Of a DNA stretch of 64,000 bases, positions 33,667 through 45,000 are shown in pieces. A model generated the notes under the pieces. The model searched no databases and was not told where the DNA came from. It worked only from the letters and a program-made list of their open reading frames with translations. Position 1 is the first letter of the stretch. Every line of letters starts with the position of its first letter. The stretch lies in assembly GCF_025370935.1 (NCBI RefSeq), contig NC_133485.1, positions 16,845,457 through 16,909,456 of the forward strand, written 5' to 3'. Source of the DNA: Choristoneura fumiferana (lineage: Eukaryota > Arthropoda > Insecta > Lepidoptera > Tortricidae). Position numbers and translations under genes: made by a program.

Positions 33667-34399
33667 AAAAGCAAAGAAAACCAATTCACTTTCCATCAAC
33701 AATTACATAGAAACTAACTTCAAAACACTAGGTACCATTTCGGAGCTAGCACAACTTCTAGACTTCTAATGTTTATGTTAGGACAGAAGCTACTTCCTTT
33801 GTAACTTCAAAGTTGTAAGTCCATTACTTGAGTACAGGACAACAGAATCTGAGACCTCTGTGCCTTGTACACTGAACCTGAAAGTTGAACTAATAATGTA
33901 AATTCGAGAATTATACGGGTGTGGCCTGAAATATGAGCAAATAATTAAAACATAGATCATACTCCTCAAACTGAACAACATTAGTTCAGCAACTTTTAAA
34001 AATAATTTGTTTTTTTAAATTTTTATTACACGTTTAAGTTAATTAGAAGAAGCAATGTAAAGCGAAATGCTTGATATTTATAGCGTGACGGCGACGTCAG
34101 TTTGTGTTCTAGGATGGCGTACATTGTAGCAGTATTTTAATTTGTATGAAAAAAGGAAAATTAAAAGACTCCATAATTTTAAAAAGTCGCTGAACTAATG
34201 TTGTTCAGTTTGACGAGGACGACCTATGTTTTAATTTTTAGCTCGTATAACAGGCCACATCCGGTTTGTACAGTGGCCAACAGATATTTCGGAGATGATT
34301 AAAAATATCGAAACATGTACTCTAATACCTAAGAAATAGAGTGCATGTGCCGATATTTTTGACCACCTTGGCCGCTTTGAAATATTTGATGGCGTTTGT

Positions 34400-34480
34400 A
34401 CGTAGGTTTTATTTTGATAGGAAGGAAAACGAGGAAGCGGGTCATGTGATGAAAAACGATCACCATCGCCCATGAGTACC
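34400..34480 (-). mobile_element. Retroposon 'R', diverged fragment
   Basis: Contains GGAAAACGAGGAAGCGGGTC and GATCACCATCGCCCATGAG, a mutated version of the 3' part of R. Confidence 0.55.
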
Positions 34481-35350
34481 TACCAACTACTTAAGGAGAG
34501 TCATTAGTCTGTTGCCAGCGATTTGAGAAAATACATTGTAGGCCCTTTCCTTGAAAACCCCGATGTCATAGTAAAGTTGTCCGAAAACTGCTGACAGAAG
34601 TTGATTCCACAATTTCACTGGACGCGGCAGGAAATGCCGAAGGAAAGGGGATGTATGTTTTTTTTACTCTTTTTAGGACGATGATTGTAATGACTTTAAT
34701 AAAATAACTCTGATGTTCGTGCGTTGCTGCATTAGTCTTTTTAGGTTAAGTTATAAGTTAAAGGGTTATACTGAAAACAAGCGCGGCGGCGCCGTGGCAA
34801 TACGCTGAATGGGTTATACTTCGTGCTTCTTTTGACACAATGTTTCATTTCTTTCTTTCTTTTTCCTGCTTAAGATTATGTAAAGGTTCTTCTAATGTTT
34901 TAAGTTTTAATATTTATCTGGTTGTGCCGAATTTTGGGAAATAGATTTATTCTTATACTTACCAACCTATTCTTATTCTCAAATTGATTTTAGTGTATAA
35001 GATATTTCTAAAATGTTTAAAGCATGTTTTAAATTGTATATAAATGATTAGCAATAAGTAGCTTTTGATTTAAGTATCAACGAGGCCATGCTCTTGCATT
35101 GCGTCACATTGTGTACACCTATTTAATTATCCTGCCATTTTGCCAGAATAATTTTGATAAAATTTCACAACCCGAACAAATTTAAGTAAACGTTTTTGGC
35201 CAATGCAACTCCCAAACCCAGCCCTAGCTTATTTTCGACAGGTCCCAAAGATCTTATATCGGGATAGACGAAAAGAGCGCTTGAAGCTGTATGAGAACCT
35301 AGCGTATCGAATTTTTCGTAAGTACCTACGATGACGTCACGAGCGAGATT
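34480..35350. other. Mixed DNA, no feature seen
   Basis: No coding region or known repeat recognised. Confidence 0.4.
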
Positions 35351-35352
35351 TA

Positions 35353-35700
35353 GTGATGGGAAATCAAGACCGCATGGTACCGATTCAAAGGCGCGCGGAA
35401 CCGATTCAAAGGCGTGCCGCCACGACCCGAGGGGCGGCTTCAAAGCGCATCGCGCATTTAGGTCGGACGAAACTGACCGTGCATCAAACTTTTTACACGC
35501 AAAACGGTAAACTCTTAAGTCTATCTCGATATAAGATCTGTGATCTTAATTCTCTAGTTGCAGAAGATCACACGTCAACCACTTTAAAACTGTACGAATA
35601 CTGTCACCCCATTCATCACGCCCTGCTCCATCTGTCACGCGATAAAGAATCACTAGACGTTGATCTGAATTTAAGAACGACATTTGAATCTGTATTGTGA
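35353..35700 (+). CDS. Unrecognised 115-codon open frame
   Basis: The frame is more G+C-rich than its surroundings in its first third (arginine-rich, with a repeated PIQRRAEPIQRRA) and ends LRTTFESVL before a stop just upstream of a SINE. No domain, signal peptide or family is recognised. It could be a host exon, a piece of an unknown transposon, or chance. There is no splice or promoter evidence that decides this. Confidence 0.2.
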   Translation: MMGNQDRMVPIQRRAEPIQRRAATTRGAASKRIAHLGRTKLTVHQTFYTQNGKLLSLSRYKICDLNSLVAEDHTSTTLKLYEYCHPIHHALLHLSRDKESLDVDLNLRTTFESVL

Positions 35701-35750
35701 AATGGGCTGTAGCAACGAAGGCAGATTGTGGTAGGTATCATGCGCTCCAT

Positions 35751-36011
35751 TAAATAAAATAAATAAATAAATATCATGGGACACTTGACACCAATTGACC
35801 TAGTCCCAAACTAAGCAAGGCTTGTACTATGGACACTAGGCAACGGTTAAACATACTTATATAGATAAATACATACCTAAATACATATTAAATATCCAAG
35901 ACCTGAGAACAAACATTCGTATTATTCATACAAATATCTGCACCGGCCGGGATTCGAACCCGGGACCTCAAGCTTCGTAGTCAGGTTCTCTAACCACTTA
36001 GCCATCCGGTC
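35751..36011 (-). mobile_element. tRNA-derived SINE, apparently full length
   Basis: Read on the minus strand the head GACCGGATGGCTAAGTGGTT (box A) and CCCGGGTTCGAATCCCGGCC (box B) forms a tRNA-like segment, with CTGACTACGAA where an anticodon loop would be. A roughly 170-bp body ends in CCATGATATTTATTT and an A+T-rich tail (35751-35772). The body and tail show this is a SINE and not a working tRNA gene. Confidence 0.85.
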
Positions 36012-36219
36012 GTCACTTAGCCATTGGTTACGGAAAGACGTCATCTGGGTAAGCAAGCCTTACAACCACCTCATTTTCGTGGTCACATTTTTGACGGAGC
36101 TGTAGAATTAGATAACATTGTTGATTATTTTTTATGATTGGTTGTTTGGAGTCTTTTTGTATTTTTTACTTCAACTCCAAATTTCTTACATTTACGGGTA
36201 TCCCGTGAAACCATATCGA

Positions 36220-36390
36220 AATTACAAACTGAGACATGATGCACAGAAAAACCAGAAAAGAGACCAGCGCTGGGAATCGCACCCAGGTCCTCAGCAATCC
36301 GTGCTGCGTGCTATAACCCCTACACCACCGCTGGACAGGAATCTAGACACGAATTTTTCCTATGCATACATATCTCAGGTTGCAGGTTCA
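36220..36390 (-). mobile_element. tRNA-derived SINE family 2, copy 1
   Basis: The minus-strand head has GGTGGTGTAGGGGTTATAGC (box A region) and GGGTGCGATTCCCAG (box B region). An almost identical unit is at 57418-57590. Both are preceded by the word CAAACTGAGACATG. Confidence 0.75.
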
Positions 36391-36404
36391 GGTTGTCTCA
36401 GGTT

Positions 36405-36540
36405 GGTGATTATTTTTTAGACGTCCTGTACTTTTACTAGATAACCTGGAAATTTTACAAAAGCTTTCACCATGCCAACAAAAATGTGCCCACGGAAATT
36501 ACACGGAATTAACACTCGAATGATCCATGTACTCCTTGGA
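36405..36540 (+). repeat. Dispersed repeat shared with 45490-45620
   Basis: Both contain GATTATTTTTTA, ACGTCCTGTACTT, AGATAACCTG and CCATG followed by CAAAAA, in the same order. Class unknown. Confidence 0.55.
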
Positions 36541-36595
36541 AACTTTTTTTTTTCTAACGTTTTTGCATCTACTTTTACATTTTATAAAAGCTATG

Positions 36596-36660
36596 GTAGC
36601 CTAGTGGGTTGATCTATGACTTGAGAGTCGTGAGTTCAAGCCAGGGCTCAAACCTTGTGT
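36596..36660 (+). mobile_element. tRNA-like SINE head
   Basis: TGGTAGCCTAGTGGGTTGAT (box A-like) and GTCGTGAGTTCAAGCCAGG (box B-like) are spaced as in a tRNA. It matches the head of the tRNA-headed SINE at 8.8-9.1 kb but on the plus strand and diverged after the head. Confidence 0.55.
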
Positions 36661-37789
36661 TTTTCGTTAAAGAAAATGCGTGGAAACTTAAATACATTTT
36701 CGGAGCAGTTCAGGGGTGCGTGTCAAGAGTTTGTTTATTACGCTTCTACGCTTCAAGTTACTCAACTGAACGTGCTGTTATTTGTTATCAAGATAATTAA
36801 GATTTTGAAAAGGACATAGGTTATTTTCTATTCCAGAAAATTTGTATGATTCCCGTGGGCGAACGAATTTTTCACAGACAAAGTCGCGACCAGAAGCGTA
36901 CCTATAATAATGTACAATTTCACTTGCTCCGTTTCAAATGTGCCATAAAGAGTGTTCAATACTTCCCTATTCCATCATAAAACTAGTTTATTGTCACAAT
37001 TGGTCGCAAACGATCGCGTCGTCCGCATATCAAACTAAACTCATTAAATTCCGAAAGCAAATAATCTCAAAACTATCATCCCTTTATATCTGCAGTAAAA
37101 TTAAAGGCACAAATCAAATGAAACCGTAAATTTGTACATTCAGACGGCCGCGGGACAAAGGCGCGTAACCCAGTATTTCATTATTAACTGCAAACATAAA
37201 AGTCGTAACGCAAAACGCGAATAAACGTCAAAAACACGATACGGTGCGCGACGTTTTCATTTCAATAATGTAATGGGATATTTCTTATTGTATCATTTCG
37301 GTGGAATTTTCGTGTAAACATGTCTCGTCGCCAGTTATTGTAGAGGTAGTTGGATATTTTTATAGTATATTGTGTCTTAAGGGCGGTAAATAAGGAGTTA
37401 CGAACGAGAGTCTATTAGATTCATCACATTTGCGAGTAAAATTGTATATTTTTAAAAGAAAAACAAATATTTTTTCAAAAATTGCCGATACCGAAAGCGC
37501 CAGCTCCCCGCCGCCCTTCCCATCCGCAGCATGTGCATGGCGTGCGTGTGCAGCGCGCGCATGGAGCAGCAGCACACCATGCAGTAACAAACTCATTTAC
37601 CGACCACGGGTTTCATGACAAGCACATTAAGGTCGAGGGTTTTATTTGGGGAGTTGCAACCAAGGTAGCCTGCATGTTACGATACTGTTTACGAGCAAGT
37701 GTGATGAAAAGTATCATGTATGACACTGATTAGGCTACATGGAATAAGCATCGCAGCAAAGGCTAATAATAGATAGCACAATAGACACT

Positions 37790-38040
37790 ACAACACACAC
37801 ACTTACAACTGGGTGGTAGTCTAACAACTGGTAGCATGGTGTACGGTTGTGTCACCCCTGAAGATGAGCTCTGGTTGAGTTCGAAACAAGTCAGTGTAGT
37901 GTGGTGGTGGTGATAGATGGGTTTGTGTGATTTGTGTGTGTTCTTACAGTGTGGAGGTGGAGGAACTGCATGAACACGCAAATTTTGCATCAGCTTAGCT
38001 ATCGTAAGGTGAGCAAGGAAATTATTTTAGTTCATTGATA
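37790..38040 (+). repeat. Dispersed repeat with hammerhead-like core, copy 1
   Basis: Contains CTGAAGATGAGCTCTGGTTG, then AGTTCGAAAC and GTCAGTGTAGTG. Relatives are at 50830-51050 (plus) and 54508-54710 (minus). The outer part shares GTGAGCAAGGAAATTATTTT with the 54.5-kb copy. The core is discussed in the findings. It may belong to a Penelope-like or other retroelement; this is a hypothesis. Confidence 0.65.
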
Positions 38041-38531
38041 TGGACCTCCGCAAAGTAATGCCTGATTCAATAAATTATTGTCTTTTGTGTTTTTTACGAG
38101 AATAAAGCGTGATACACTTTCATCTCCAAGCCTCCAAAAATGCTCCTTAATAAACCAAGTTTCAAAGACTTTGCTCTTTTAATTATTCTCTTATAAGTTT
38201 CTAGTCGATTGTTCATACAAAATAGATGCCAAGCTCCCACGCTGTAGGGAGTCGGTATGAAAATACACCCAACTCTGATCTTTACTTTAGATACATAATT
38301 ACTTAAATAAATCACTTTTGTTCTTTTACAATACGGCTGCCGCCTCCGGGTATCTTGAAACGTGTAGAGGAAATTTGATGCGATATCGTCTTCAATGTTA
38401 AATTAACCTTATTTTGAAGGCACTTATAGCGATATTCAATTACTTACAATTAGAATCCACCTGCATCAACGAGTTACAAAAATATCAAAAAAAAAACATG
38501 AAACCGTGCGGCGTTCTTATCGTTTTCAAAG

Positions 38532-38888
38532 CGATATATTATTTTAAAATTTATGACAGTGGAAGCATTCTACACTTCCACTGAACGTAGATATAGTTTA
38601 GATATAGTTAGTGTTTAGTATTGTAACTAAGGGACCCTATACATCCCTGTATTTCTATTATTATTATTTTTTGTATTTTTTTTCTTTAATTGTATAATAT
38701 AGTTTATAAGTATTTTATTTGTAATTATATTTTTATGAAAAAATGACTTTCTGCCAAGTTTCTTGCGGCGCATTCTTCTTGGCAATGATGGTCTTTCCGA
38801 AAGCGCTGGTAGTTTAAAAAAAATGACGTGTAAAAGTGCCCATTGCGGCATATTTACTGAATAAATCATTTGAATTTTGAATTTGAAT
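38532..38888 (+). mobile_element. LINE 3' end, same family as 10.5-11.0 kb
   Basis: Shares GGAAGCATTCTACACTTCCA, TTCTTGCGGCGCATTCTTCT and CTGAATAAATCATTTG with the copy in segment A, including the TTGAAT-type tail. A 12-bp word (TAGATATAGTTT) is duplicated here. Confidence 0.75.
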
Positions 38889-39046
38889 ATTCAAAGTCAA
38901 AGTCAAAGTCAAAATATCTTTATTCAATTTAGGCTATAACAAGCACTTATGAATGTCAAAAAAATCTACCACCGGTTCGGAAAAACCTCTGCTGAGAAGA
39001 ATCCGGCAAGAAACTCAACGAGGTATATATTTTTTTTTAAACAGAT
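38889..39046 (-). mobile_element. LINE 3' end with (GTCAAA)n, tail to tail
   Basis: Minus-strand copy of the 19.6-kb unit: TCAAAGTCAAAGTCAAAGTC on the left, GGCAAGAAACTCAACGAGG on the right. Its tail directly abuts the tail of the previous LINE. Confidence 0.8.
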
Positions 39047-39499
39047 AGACAGAATTTTGAATTTGATAAGACCGCCGATTATCTAGCCTGCATTTTGTTT
39101 TTGTAAGTATGTTTACTTATTATACTATCGACTGTGAAACCCTTCTGTAGAAAGTCATAGTGACATTGCATTGCTTGACGAAGGAGTTCATTTTGACATT
39201 TATAACACTTACTGTTTCTTCTACGGTGGGTCTGGAATCAAATGGTTAGACTGTGCTTTTTGTAAAAAAAATACGTAAAAACTTTCGTGATTTTCATCAC
39301 CGTGGAATCCTGTTATAAAGAAGTGTCGGCGTCAGGATAAATGTTCTGAGGGACGATCGGACGTTGTTAGTGTTGTGTGTCGGTGTGATGGGGTGACTAA
39401 TAAATATGACCAAGTGCGGGTAGTTCGTGATGACGAGTTCCGGTACTATTTGTGATCAAATGCGGGTAGTTCGAAGTACTCGCACTGCTAGGCAGACTT

Positions 39500-39605
39500 G
39501 ACACCCCACACTTTATTAGTCTATTCGTGACCACGGCCACTGCGATGTGGTCGAAACGTCGAGGTAAATATTATTCGTATGTGTTAACGTGATAAGTCCC
39601 GTTAG
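39500..39605 (+). repeat. Dispersed repeat shared with the 47.0-kb inverted repeat
   Basis: Contains CGTGACCACGGCCACTG, GTCGAAACGTCGAGGTAAAT and AACGTGATAAGTCC, as does 47020-47105. Here only the right arm of the inverted repeat is present. Confidence 0.6.
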
Positions 39606-40189
39606 TGGTATTTTGACTACGAAATAATTTTTTTTGGAATATAATAATTTACGTTACGTTACGGTATTAAAAACCTAACCTAATTAGAAATTTTTATAAA
39701 ATCCCCGAAAGTGTCATTTCAAAGTTCGTTACCCCAAAAACCCTTACTCCCTCAGGTATAACAAACTTGTAAACAAAAGGCTTTTTACAGATAGAAAAAA
39801 AACTCGAGTAATAAATACATTTCACCCTAATTGCCATCCCGAGCACTTCATTTGTCACTCGAAAAGTCAAAATAAACAAAAGCAATCTCAATCTCAGTAA
39901 CGTAATAAGGTAAGTAAACTTTTTCCTGTACTGTAATTAATTAGTTCCCTTTTCTTTTTTCCTTGCGTTGTACGGTTAGAAATCACGTAACAAATTGGTA
40001 CAGTTAACAATCTATGAGGACCATTTAAAAGTGCAAAGCAACTATCACAAGTACGTTTCCGCCTTTTTAGAGACTAAAAAATTTCGTCGTTTAAGATCCC
40101 CAAAAATTTTTTTATGGAGGTTGTCATTTGTGTTTTTTTTTACAAGCTTTAATGTGGCGGGCCAGCGAGGGCTAGTCATGAAACTGTAA

Positions 40190-40995
40190 ATACAGCTGAG
40201 TAGTCAGGTACCAACTAGTCGCGCGCGAGACAATCATACGGCCAGGTAGTCAGCTTTCCCAACTTATTTACGCGACTATATTTAAATACGGCTGGGTAGT
40301 AAAATATTGGAATTAGTCGCGTGGCTATAAATGCATTTGGGTAGTCAGCTGTCTCAATTAGTCGCGCGACTATAAGTGCAGCCAGGTGCTTTACCAACAG
40401 TGGGGGCACACTTAAAACGTCACCTTTTCACGTACACGCCAGCGCCTCTGGCGACAAAATGATAACACTAAATTGACAAATGTGTCAAACGTGGACTTGA
40501 AAAATTCAGTCTGTCCGCCATCTTTCCGCTGTATGTTGGTTGTCTGGCTTTCGCGGATGATTTTTAAGTTTATCTGTTTTTTGCTGTTTTCTTAAAGTTG
40601 TATTACATTGCTCCGCTTGGGTGACCAAGTGAAGTGACCACCATAAACTCGTTTGCTTTCCGGCCTCGCGATGTAATGCAACTTGCGCAATTTTCTTACA
40701 GGTCTAAACTAGGCTTTATAGACGTTAAGCTTGTTGTGTGCGTGCATGTACATGTGTGTGTTATGTCAGATTTAGTTCTTCGGCTAGCTACCAGATAGCG
40801 CTTGTTACCATACATGCAAATTTGACCATAGAGTTGACACTCTTTTTCTATATTGGTACTAATACTCTTTGTTTACCAACTAGTCACATGACTATTATAA
40901 ATATAGCCGGGTAGTCAGTTTACCCAACTATTTGTGCGACTATAAATGCCGCCAGGTAGTCAGCTTTCTTAACTACGCGCGACAAGTCGGTACAT
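40190..40995. repeat. Degenerate tandem array, about 50-bp units, interrupted
   Basis: Units of the form GGGTAGTCAGCT, CCCAACTAGTCG and CGCGACTATAAAT repeat about four times at 40190-40397 and two to three times at 40874-40995, split by a 482-bp insertion. Units are clearly diverged. Confidence 0.75.
40399..40880. mobile_element. 482-bp insertion in the tandem array
   Basis: TTTACCAAC occurs at 40390-40398 and 40872-40880, consistent with a 9-bp target duplication. The inside contains ATGTAATGCAACTTGC and GGTCTAAACTAGGCTTTATA, shared with the MITE at 46438-46580. No coding frame, class not assigned. Confidence 0.55.
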
Positions 40996-41346
40996 CTCTA
41001 AAAATAATACATTAATTTCCTAAAATTCTTTTCTGTAACTTCTCTGTTCGCGAACAAATAACCTTTTCAGAGTTTTCATCCGTACTCGCAGCTTCATGCA
41101 TGTATTATTACTTAAGCGAGTTATTTCAAGAGAACGTATTTGCATAAAATATTAGGCAGTTTATTTCAGAAAACCTTCACAGCAATGTGCCCTTGGGACA
41201 ACAGAAACATTAAAGATAATGAATACCCGATATTTAGAACCTAAAATTAATTAAATATACACAAAGTCAGTGTGTTCCTTTGAGACTAATAATTATCCCA
41301 ACCAACTATCTGTATGAAACTATAATTTTTTTGTTATTTAGGATAC

Positions 41347-41627
41347 ATTTTTTTTTTTATTCGACTGGATGGCAAACGAGCAAGTGGGTCTCCTGATGGT
41401 AAGAGATCACCACCGCCCATAAACTTCTGCAACACCAGGGGTATTGCAGATGCGTTGCCAACCTAGAGGCCTAAGATGGGATACCTCAAGTGCCAGTAAT
41501 TTCACCGGCTGTCTTACTCTCCACGCCGAAACACAACAGTGCAAGCACTGCTGCTTCACGGCAGGATTAGCGAGTAAGATGGTGGTAGCAATCCGGGCGG
41601 ACCTTGCACATGGTCCTACCACCTGCA
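41347..41627 (-). mobile_element. Retroposon 'R', full-length copy
   Basis: Starts with a T run (the A tail) and GACTGGATGGCAAACGAGCA. It ends CCTACCACCTGC, the same 5' start as copy a. The minus-strand frame of about 73 codons is open. Confidence 0.88.
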
Positions 41628-41639
41628 AAATACCTGCTT

Positions 41640-41898
41640 TATATGATATTACTGTTGGGCACAGGCGTCCTCTTAGAATGAGAGGAATTAAGCTAAAGTT
41701 CCCAATGCGGACTGGAAACTTCACACACACCATTAAACTGCTTAGGCTTCTAAGGTGTTTTTCTTCGCCAAATAGCTTATATTTACCATGGTAAACGTAA
41801 TTTTACACTAATTCCGAAATACTCGCTAGTGCCAGTCCGAACCAGAATCTACAACAGTGCTTCAGACGCCATAGGCCAAAGCACCAGGCTATCATAAT
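41640..41898 (-). mobile_element. Diverged tRNA-headed SINE
   Basis: TACTGTTGGGCACAGGCGTC is close to the tail of the 8.8-kb SINE. Further along, CCAATGCGGACTGGAAACTT and a degenerate head (CCATAGGCCAAAGCACCAGG) follow in the same order. It lies directly beside retroposon R. Confidence 0.7.
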
Positions 41899-41899
41899 A

Positions 41900-43410
41900 T
41901 CCTTATTATAATATAGGTTACGTTATTAATCTGTCATCTCCCAGGATAACAGGATCGAAGGATATTGGGCACAAATTTGTGCCTCTGGGAGAGGACAGGT
42001 TAACGAAATAAAACTTAATAAATAAGTACGTCTTTTTGTTCAAAATGGTTCAACAATGTTCCTTATAACTTATATCACAAGTATGTAATACAGTTACCTA
42101 ATAATCAAGTTAGAACACCATGTCTTGCAATACTAGCGGGCGTGCCCAGAAATAATACACTGATTATAAATTCATACGGAAAATGCGAAAACAAAGCCAT
42201 ACACAGGAATGATCATACATAATATCACATTTCGCAGGCATTTATTTTAAATAACGAGTTCCCACAAACCTCATTTCCCTGTACATTTATCAAACTGGCT
42301 GTATTAACGCGAGGCATGGGGCATATCAACCTTTGTTTCTTGGAATAAGGATCTGATAAGGTTATGAAGTTTCATGGTGTGCCAGGTGTATCAGTAATGG
42401 AGTTCCTACCTTCAGGTTCATTATTCGTAGAAATTTACACTCATGTTTCTTGTCGGATTTTTGACCACAAAGGTTTTTTCGTACTGGTGGTAGTTTTTTT
42501 TTCTGACATTAAATTTCTTCTTATAGGCTGACTTTGAGTTTGAAAATTATGTAATACTGTGTTAGTTTAGGTTAGATTAGCATAAATAATTTACATAAGA
42601 GATATTAAATATTTTTCTTTTATGTTTGAAAAACCTATTTTATAAAATTACACCAAAATTATCATTTGCCTGGGGCTTTTGCTGGGGTTTAGTTTTTTAA
42701 TTAAAATTCTAGAAAGTTGTAAAAAAATACAAAGGAATTCCCAAAACTTATATCCTAGTTTTAATGCACGTTGCATAAAAAACACCTGCGTCAAATTTAA
42801 TGTCTCTACCTAATCTTAGCGGTAAAGATTTTGATATTTCATGTTAATTTATTAAAACAGAGCTTAAAGTTCCTCGAATTAATAGTCGCCGAACTAAAAA
42901 TTTGTTTCGAGTCCCCTTTTCCCGAACCAATTATGTAAGCAATGGTTTTGTAAGTACAGCATGTAAAATGTATATACGAGTACATCATTTTCTGAAGCAG
43001 AAGTATTTAATGTTTCTTCGCTTCTCTTTTAGATTTAGTTGGTTAATTTCATTTTATTGTTAATATAATTCTCGACTTCCTCTCTAATATTGTTTAAAAT
43101 ATTTTGTTCAAATATGGATACACCAAGCCACTTTAATTTTAGGTGTTATCTAACGGTGGCATCTTTATTGGTTAATTTTAGATATAAGTTTGTAAGATCT
43201 AAGTTAAATTGTACCTATTAAATTGTAGGTATACCAAAGTTTATCCAAATCAAAGATGAAAGTTGAACTTAAGTGTTTTTGTACCCAACGTAGGGTTTTT
43301 GGAGGTGAATAATCGTTTTAGCTAGCTGCTGTTTAATTAAAATACGCTTCAGATAACATTATTTTAATTTTAATGTGTGATGCCACCTTGCGACAAATAG
43401 CTGAACTATG
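41900..43410. other. A+T-rich DNA, no feature seen
   Basis: No coding region or clear repeat recognised. Confidence 0.4.
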
Positions 43411-43419
43411 CCGAAAAAC

Positions 43420-44012
43420 TAGTGTTGTAAAAAACTCAAGTCTTTTAGTCTTCATTTCGAGACTTGAGTAGATTTTTAAGACTAGGACTCGTTAGTCACA
43501 TGAGTCCAAGTCCTTTGAGTTCTTTGAGTCTTCTGAGTCCTTTCGAGTATTTTAAGTTCTTTGAGCTAGACTGAGTCCTGAACTTGAATTGATGTATATA
43601 AATATTATAATAGCTAATACTTGGTGATTTTATATCGTTATCCATATTTATTTACAAATCTGATTGAAAATAAATCGCACAATAAAGATTAGTAACAATT
43701 TAATTGCATTAAACGAAAATAACCTAATCAAAAGTATCCACCTGAAGACTACGTACCTAATAAATCAATAATTTGTTACATGCTATTTTTATTTACTTCA
43801 AACTACAGCTATGGCTTTAGAGGACTCAGTCATGAGTTCTTTTAAAAAGACTCAGTCTTTGAGTTCTATTTTGCAGGACTCAAGTCTTTTTACAAAAGAT
43901 TCAAAATTCTGAAGGACTTGAGCTCGAAGTATTACTTATAAAACTTGAGTCTTCAAAAATAGCTCAAGTTTTATTAAATAAGACTCCAAGACTCGAGTTT
44001 CTTACAACACTA
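43420..44012. mobile_element. hAT-like MITE with 8-bp target duplication
   Basis: The 593-bp element begins TAGTGTTGTAAAAAACTC and ends GAGTTTCTTACAACACTA, inverted with few mismatches over about 33 bp. CGAAAAAC flanks both sides exactly (43412-43419 and 44013-44020). An 8-bp duplication is the hAT hallmark. Both subterminal regions are filled with GAGTC/GACTC words, mostly CTTTGAGTC-like on the left and AAGACTC-like on the right. The centre (about 43600-43800) is A+T-rich and unique. There is no transposase frame, so it is non-autonomous. Confidence 0.88.
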
Positions 44013-44020
44013 CGAAAAAC

Positions 44021-45000
44021 GCCGCGAGTGTTTCGCTCGGTCGTCCACGTAAGTACCAAATGGATTTCAAATGCGTTGTTTTGACCGTAAAACCCACCTT
44101 CATGGCTGCAACAAAGTGAAGTTTTTATAAAAAAGTCACAATCCTCTTGGATTTCCATCGCGGTTCGTCAAAGGAGCTATAATTTCATTCTTCATAACAT
44201 AATAACGTTTCCTGGTTTTCCATTCCATACAATACTTCGTTACACTAGGTACCTTAATCTTTTCAGAATCGTCATTTTCCATTTTCTTTCCAAATAAAAG
44301 CCCAAAACGAGCTTAAAGTAACCCAGTTAAGTTCAAATTGGAATACCGCTGTATGCCAGGAGAACCGCTTTAATACATTTAAAGTAGGTATATTTACGAT
44401 TTTCCTTTGAATTAAGTTTGACTTGATAAAATATCAAGTTAAGTGGACGTGATCCTTTATAGGTCCGTTTGGTGGACTTTAACAGTGGTCCTTCGTAGTC
44501 AATTTTTTTATCCGATTGCTCCAAATTACTCCTCTTTTCTCTGTAGCTTAAACTGTCGCAGTGACAGAGTACAAAACTTTTCAAAGTGTCTGCGAAAAAA
44601 AATACGGACGGGGATTAAAAAACTACCATTTTCACCGGAAGATCAAAAAGTATGAAATAAAAAAGGCCTGTGTCAGACAGCGAAGAGACAGTAATAGAAA
44701 GAAAGAAAATAGTTTGAAAAAAAAGAAAAAAACGGAGCAGACAAATTGTCACGAAATGGTCACAATTCAGCATGATGTCGGCCTTGCAGCCAACGGTGAT
44801 CCTCCGTTGGAAACTTTTACATTTTACATTACATTTTGTTAGGTCGATTTTACATTTTTTTTTATTGAGTTCCATTTGTCACCCTTTGGGCATGGAACTC
44901 TAAAAGCGAAGAAGGGTTCTTATACTGGAGCGTTTCAAATGGCTCAATTTGCGTGGTCAAATCTTGTTATGAAATAGCCGTAGAATTTGATTTATTTATT
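44021..45000. other. A+T-rich DNA with a repeat fragment
   Basis: 44550-44640 (GTCGCAGTGACAGAGTACAA and GTGTCTGCGAAAAAAAATAC) resembles 50299-50370. Frames at 44443-44842 cross it and show no domain. Confidence 0.4.

Noticed and set aside
35940..36011. tRNA-like cloverleaf on the minus strand
   Set aside because: It continues into a SINE body with an A+T-rich tail, so I treat it as a SINE head and not a functional tRNA gene. The same applies to 36269-36328, 36596-36660 and 57470-57530.
37360..37733. Overlapping alanine/histidine-rich frames (GC-rich patch near 37500-37570)
   Set aside because: Three overlapping frames on both strands arise from a short GC-rich patch. None has a recognisable domain or consistent start.
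39500..39605. Hammerhead ribozyme at CGAAACGTC
   Set aside because: The GAAAC and GTC words are present but no CTGANGA core precedes them, so a hammerhead cannot be supported at this place.
41444..41794. 116-codon plus-strand frame over the 41.3-41.8 kb retroposon
   Set aside because: It is the antisense of retroposon R fused to a diverged SINE. The same antisense opening appears in other R copies and is a compositional shadow.
44443..44842. Overlapping frames of 70-93 codons
   Set aside because: Lysine-rich low-complexity readings over an A-rich repeat fragment, with no domain.
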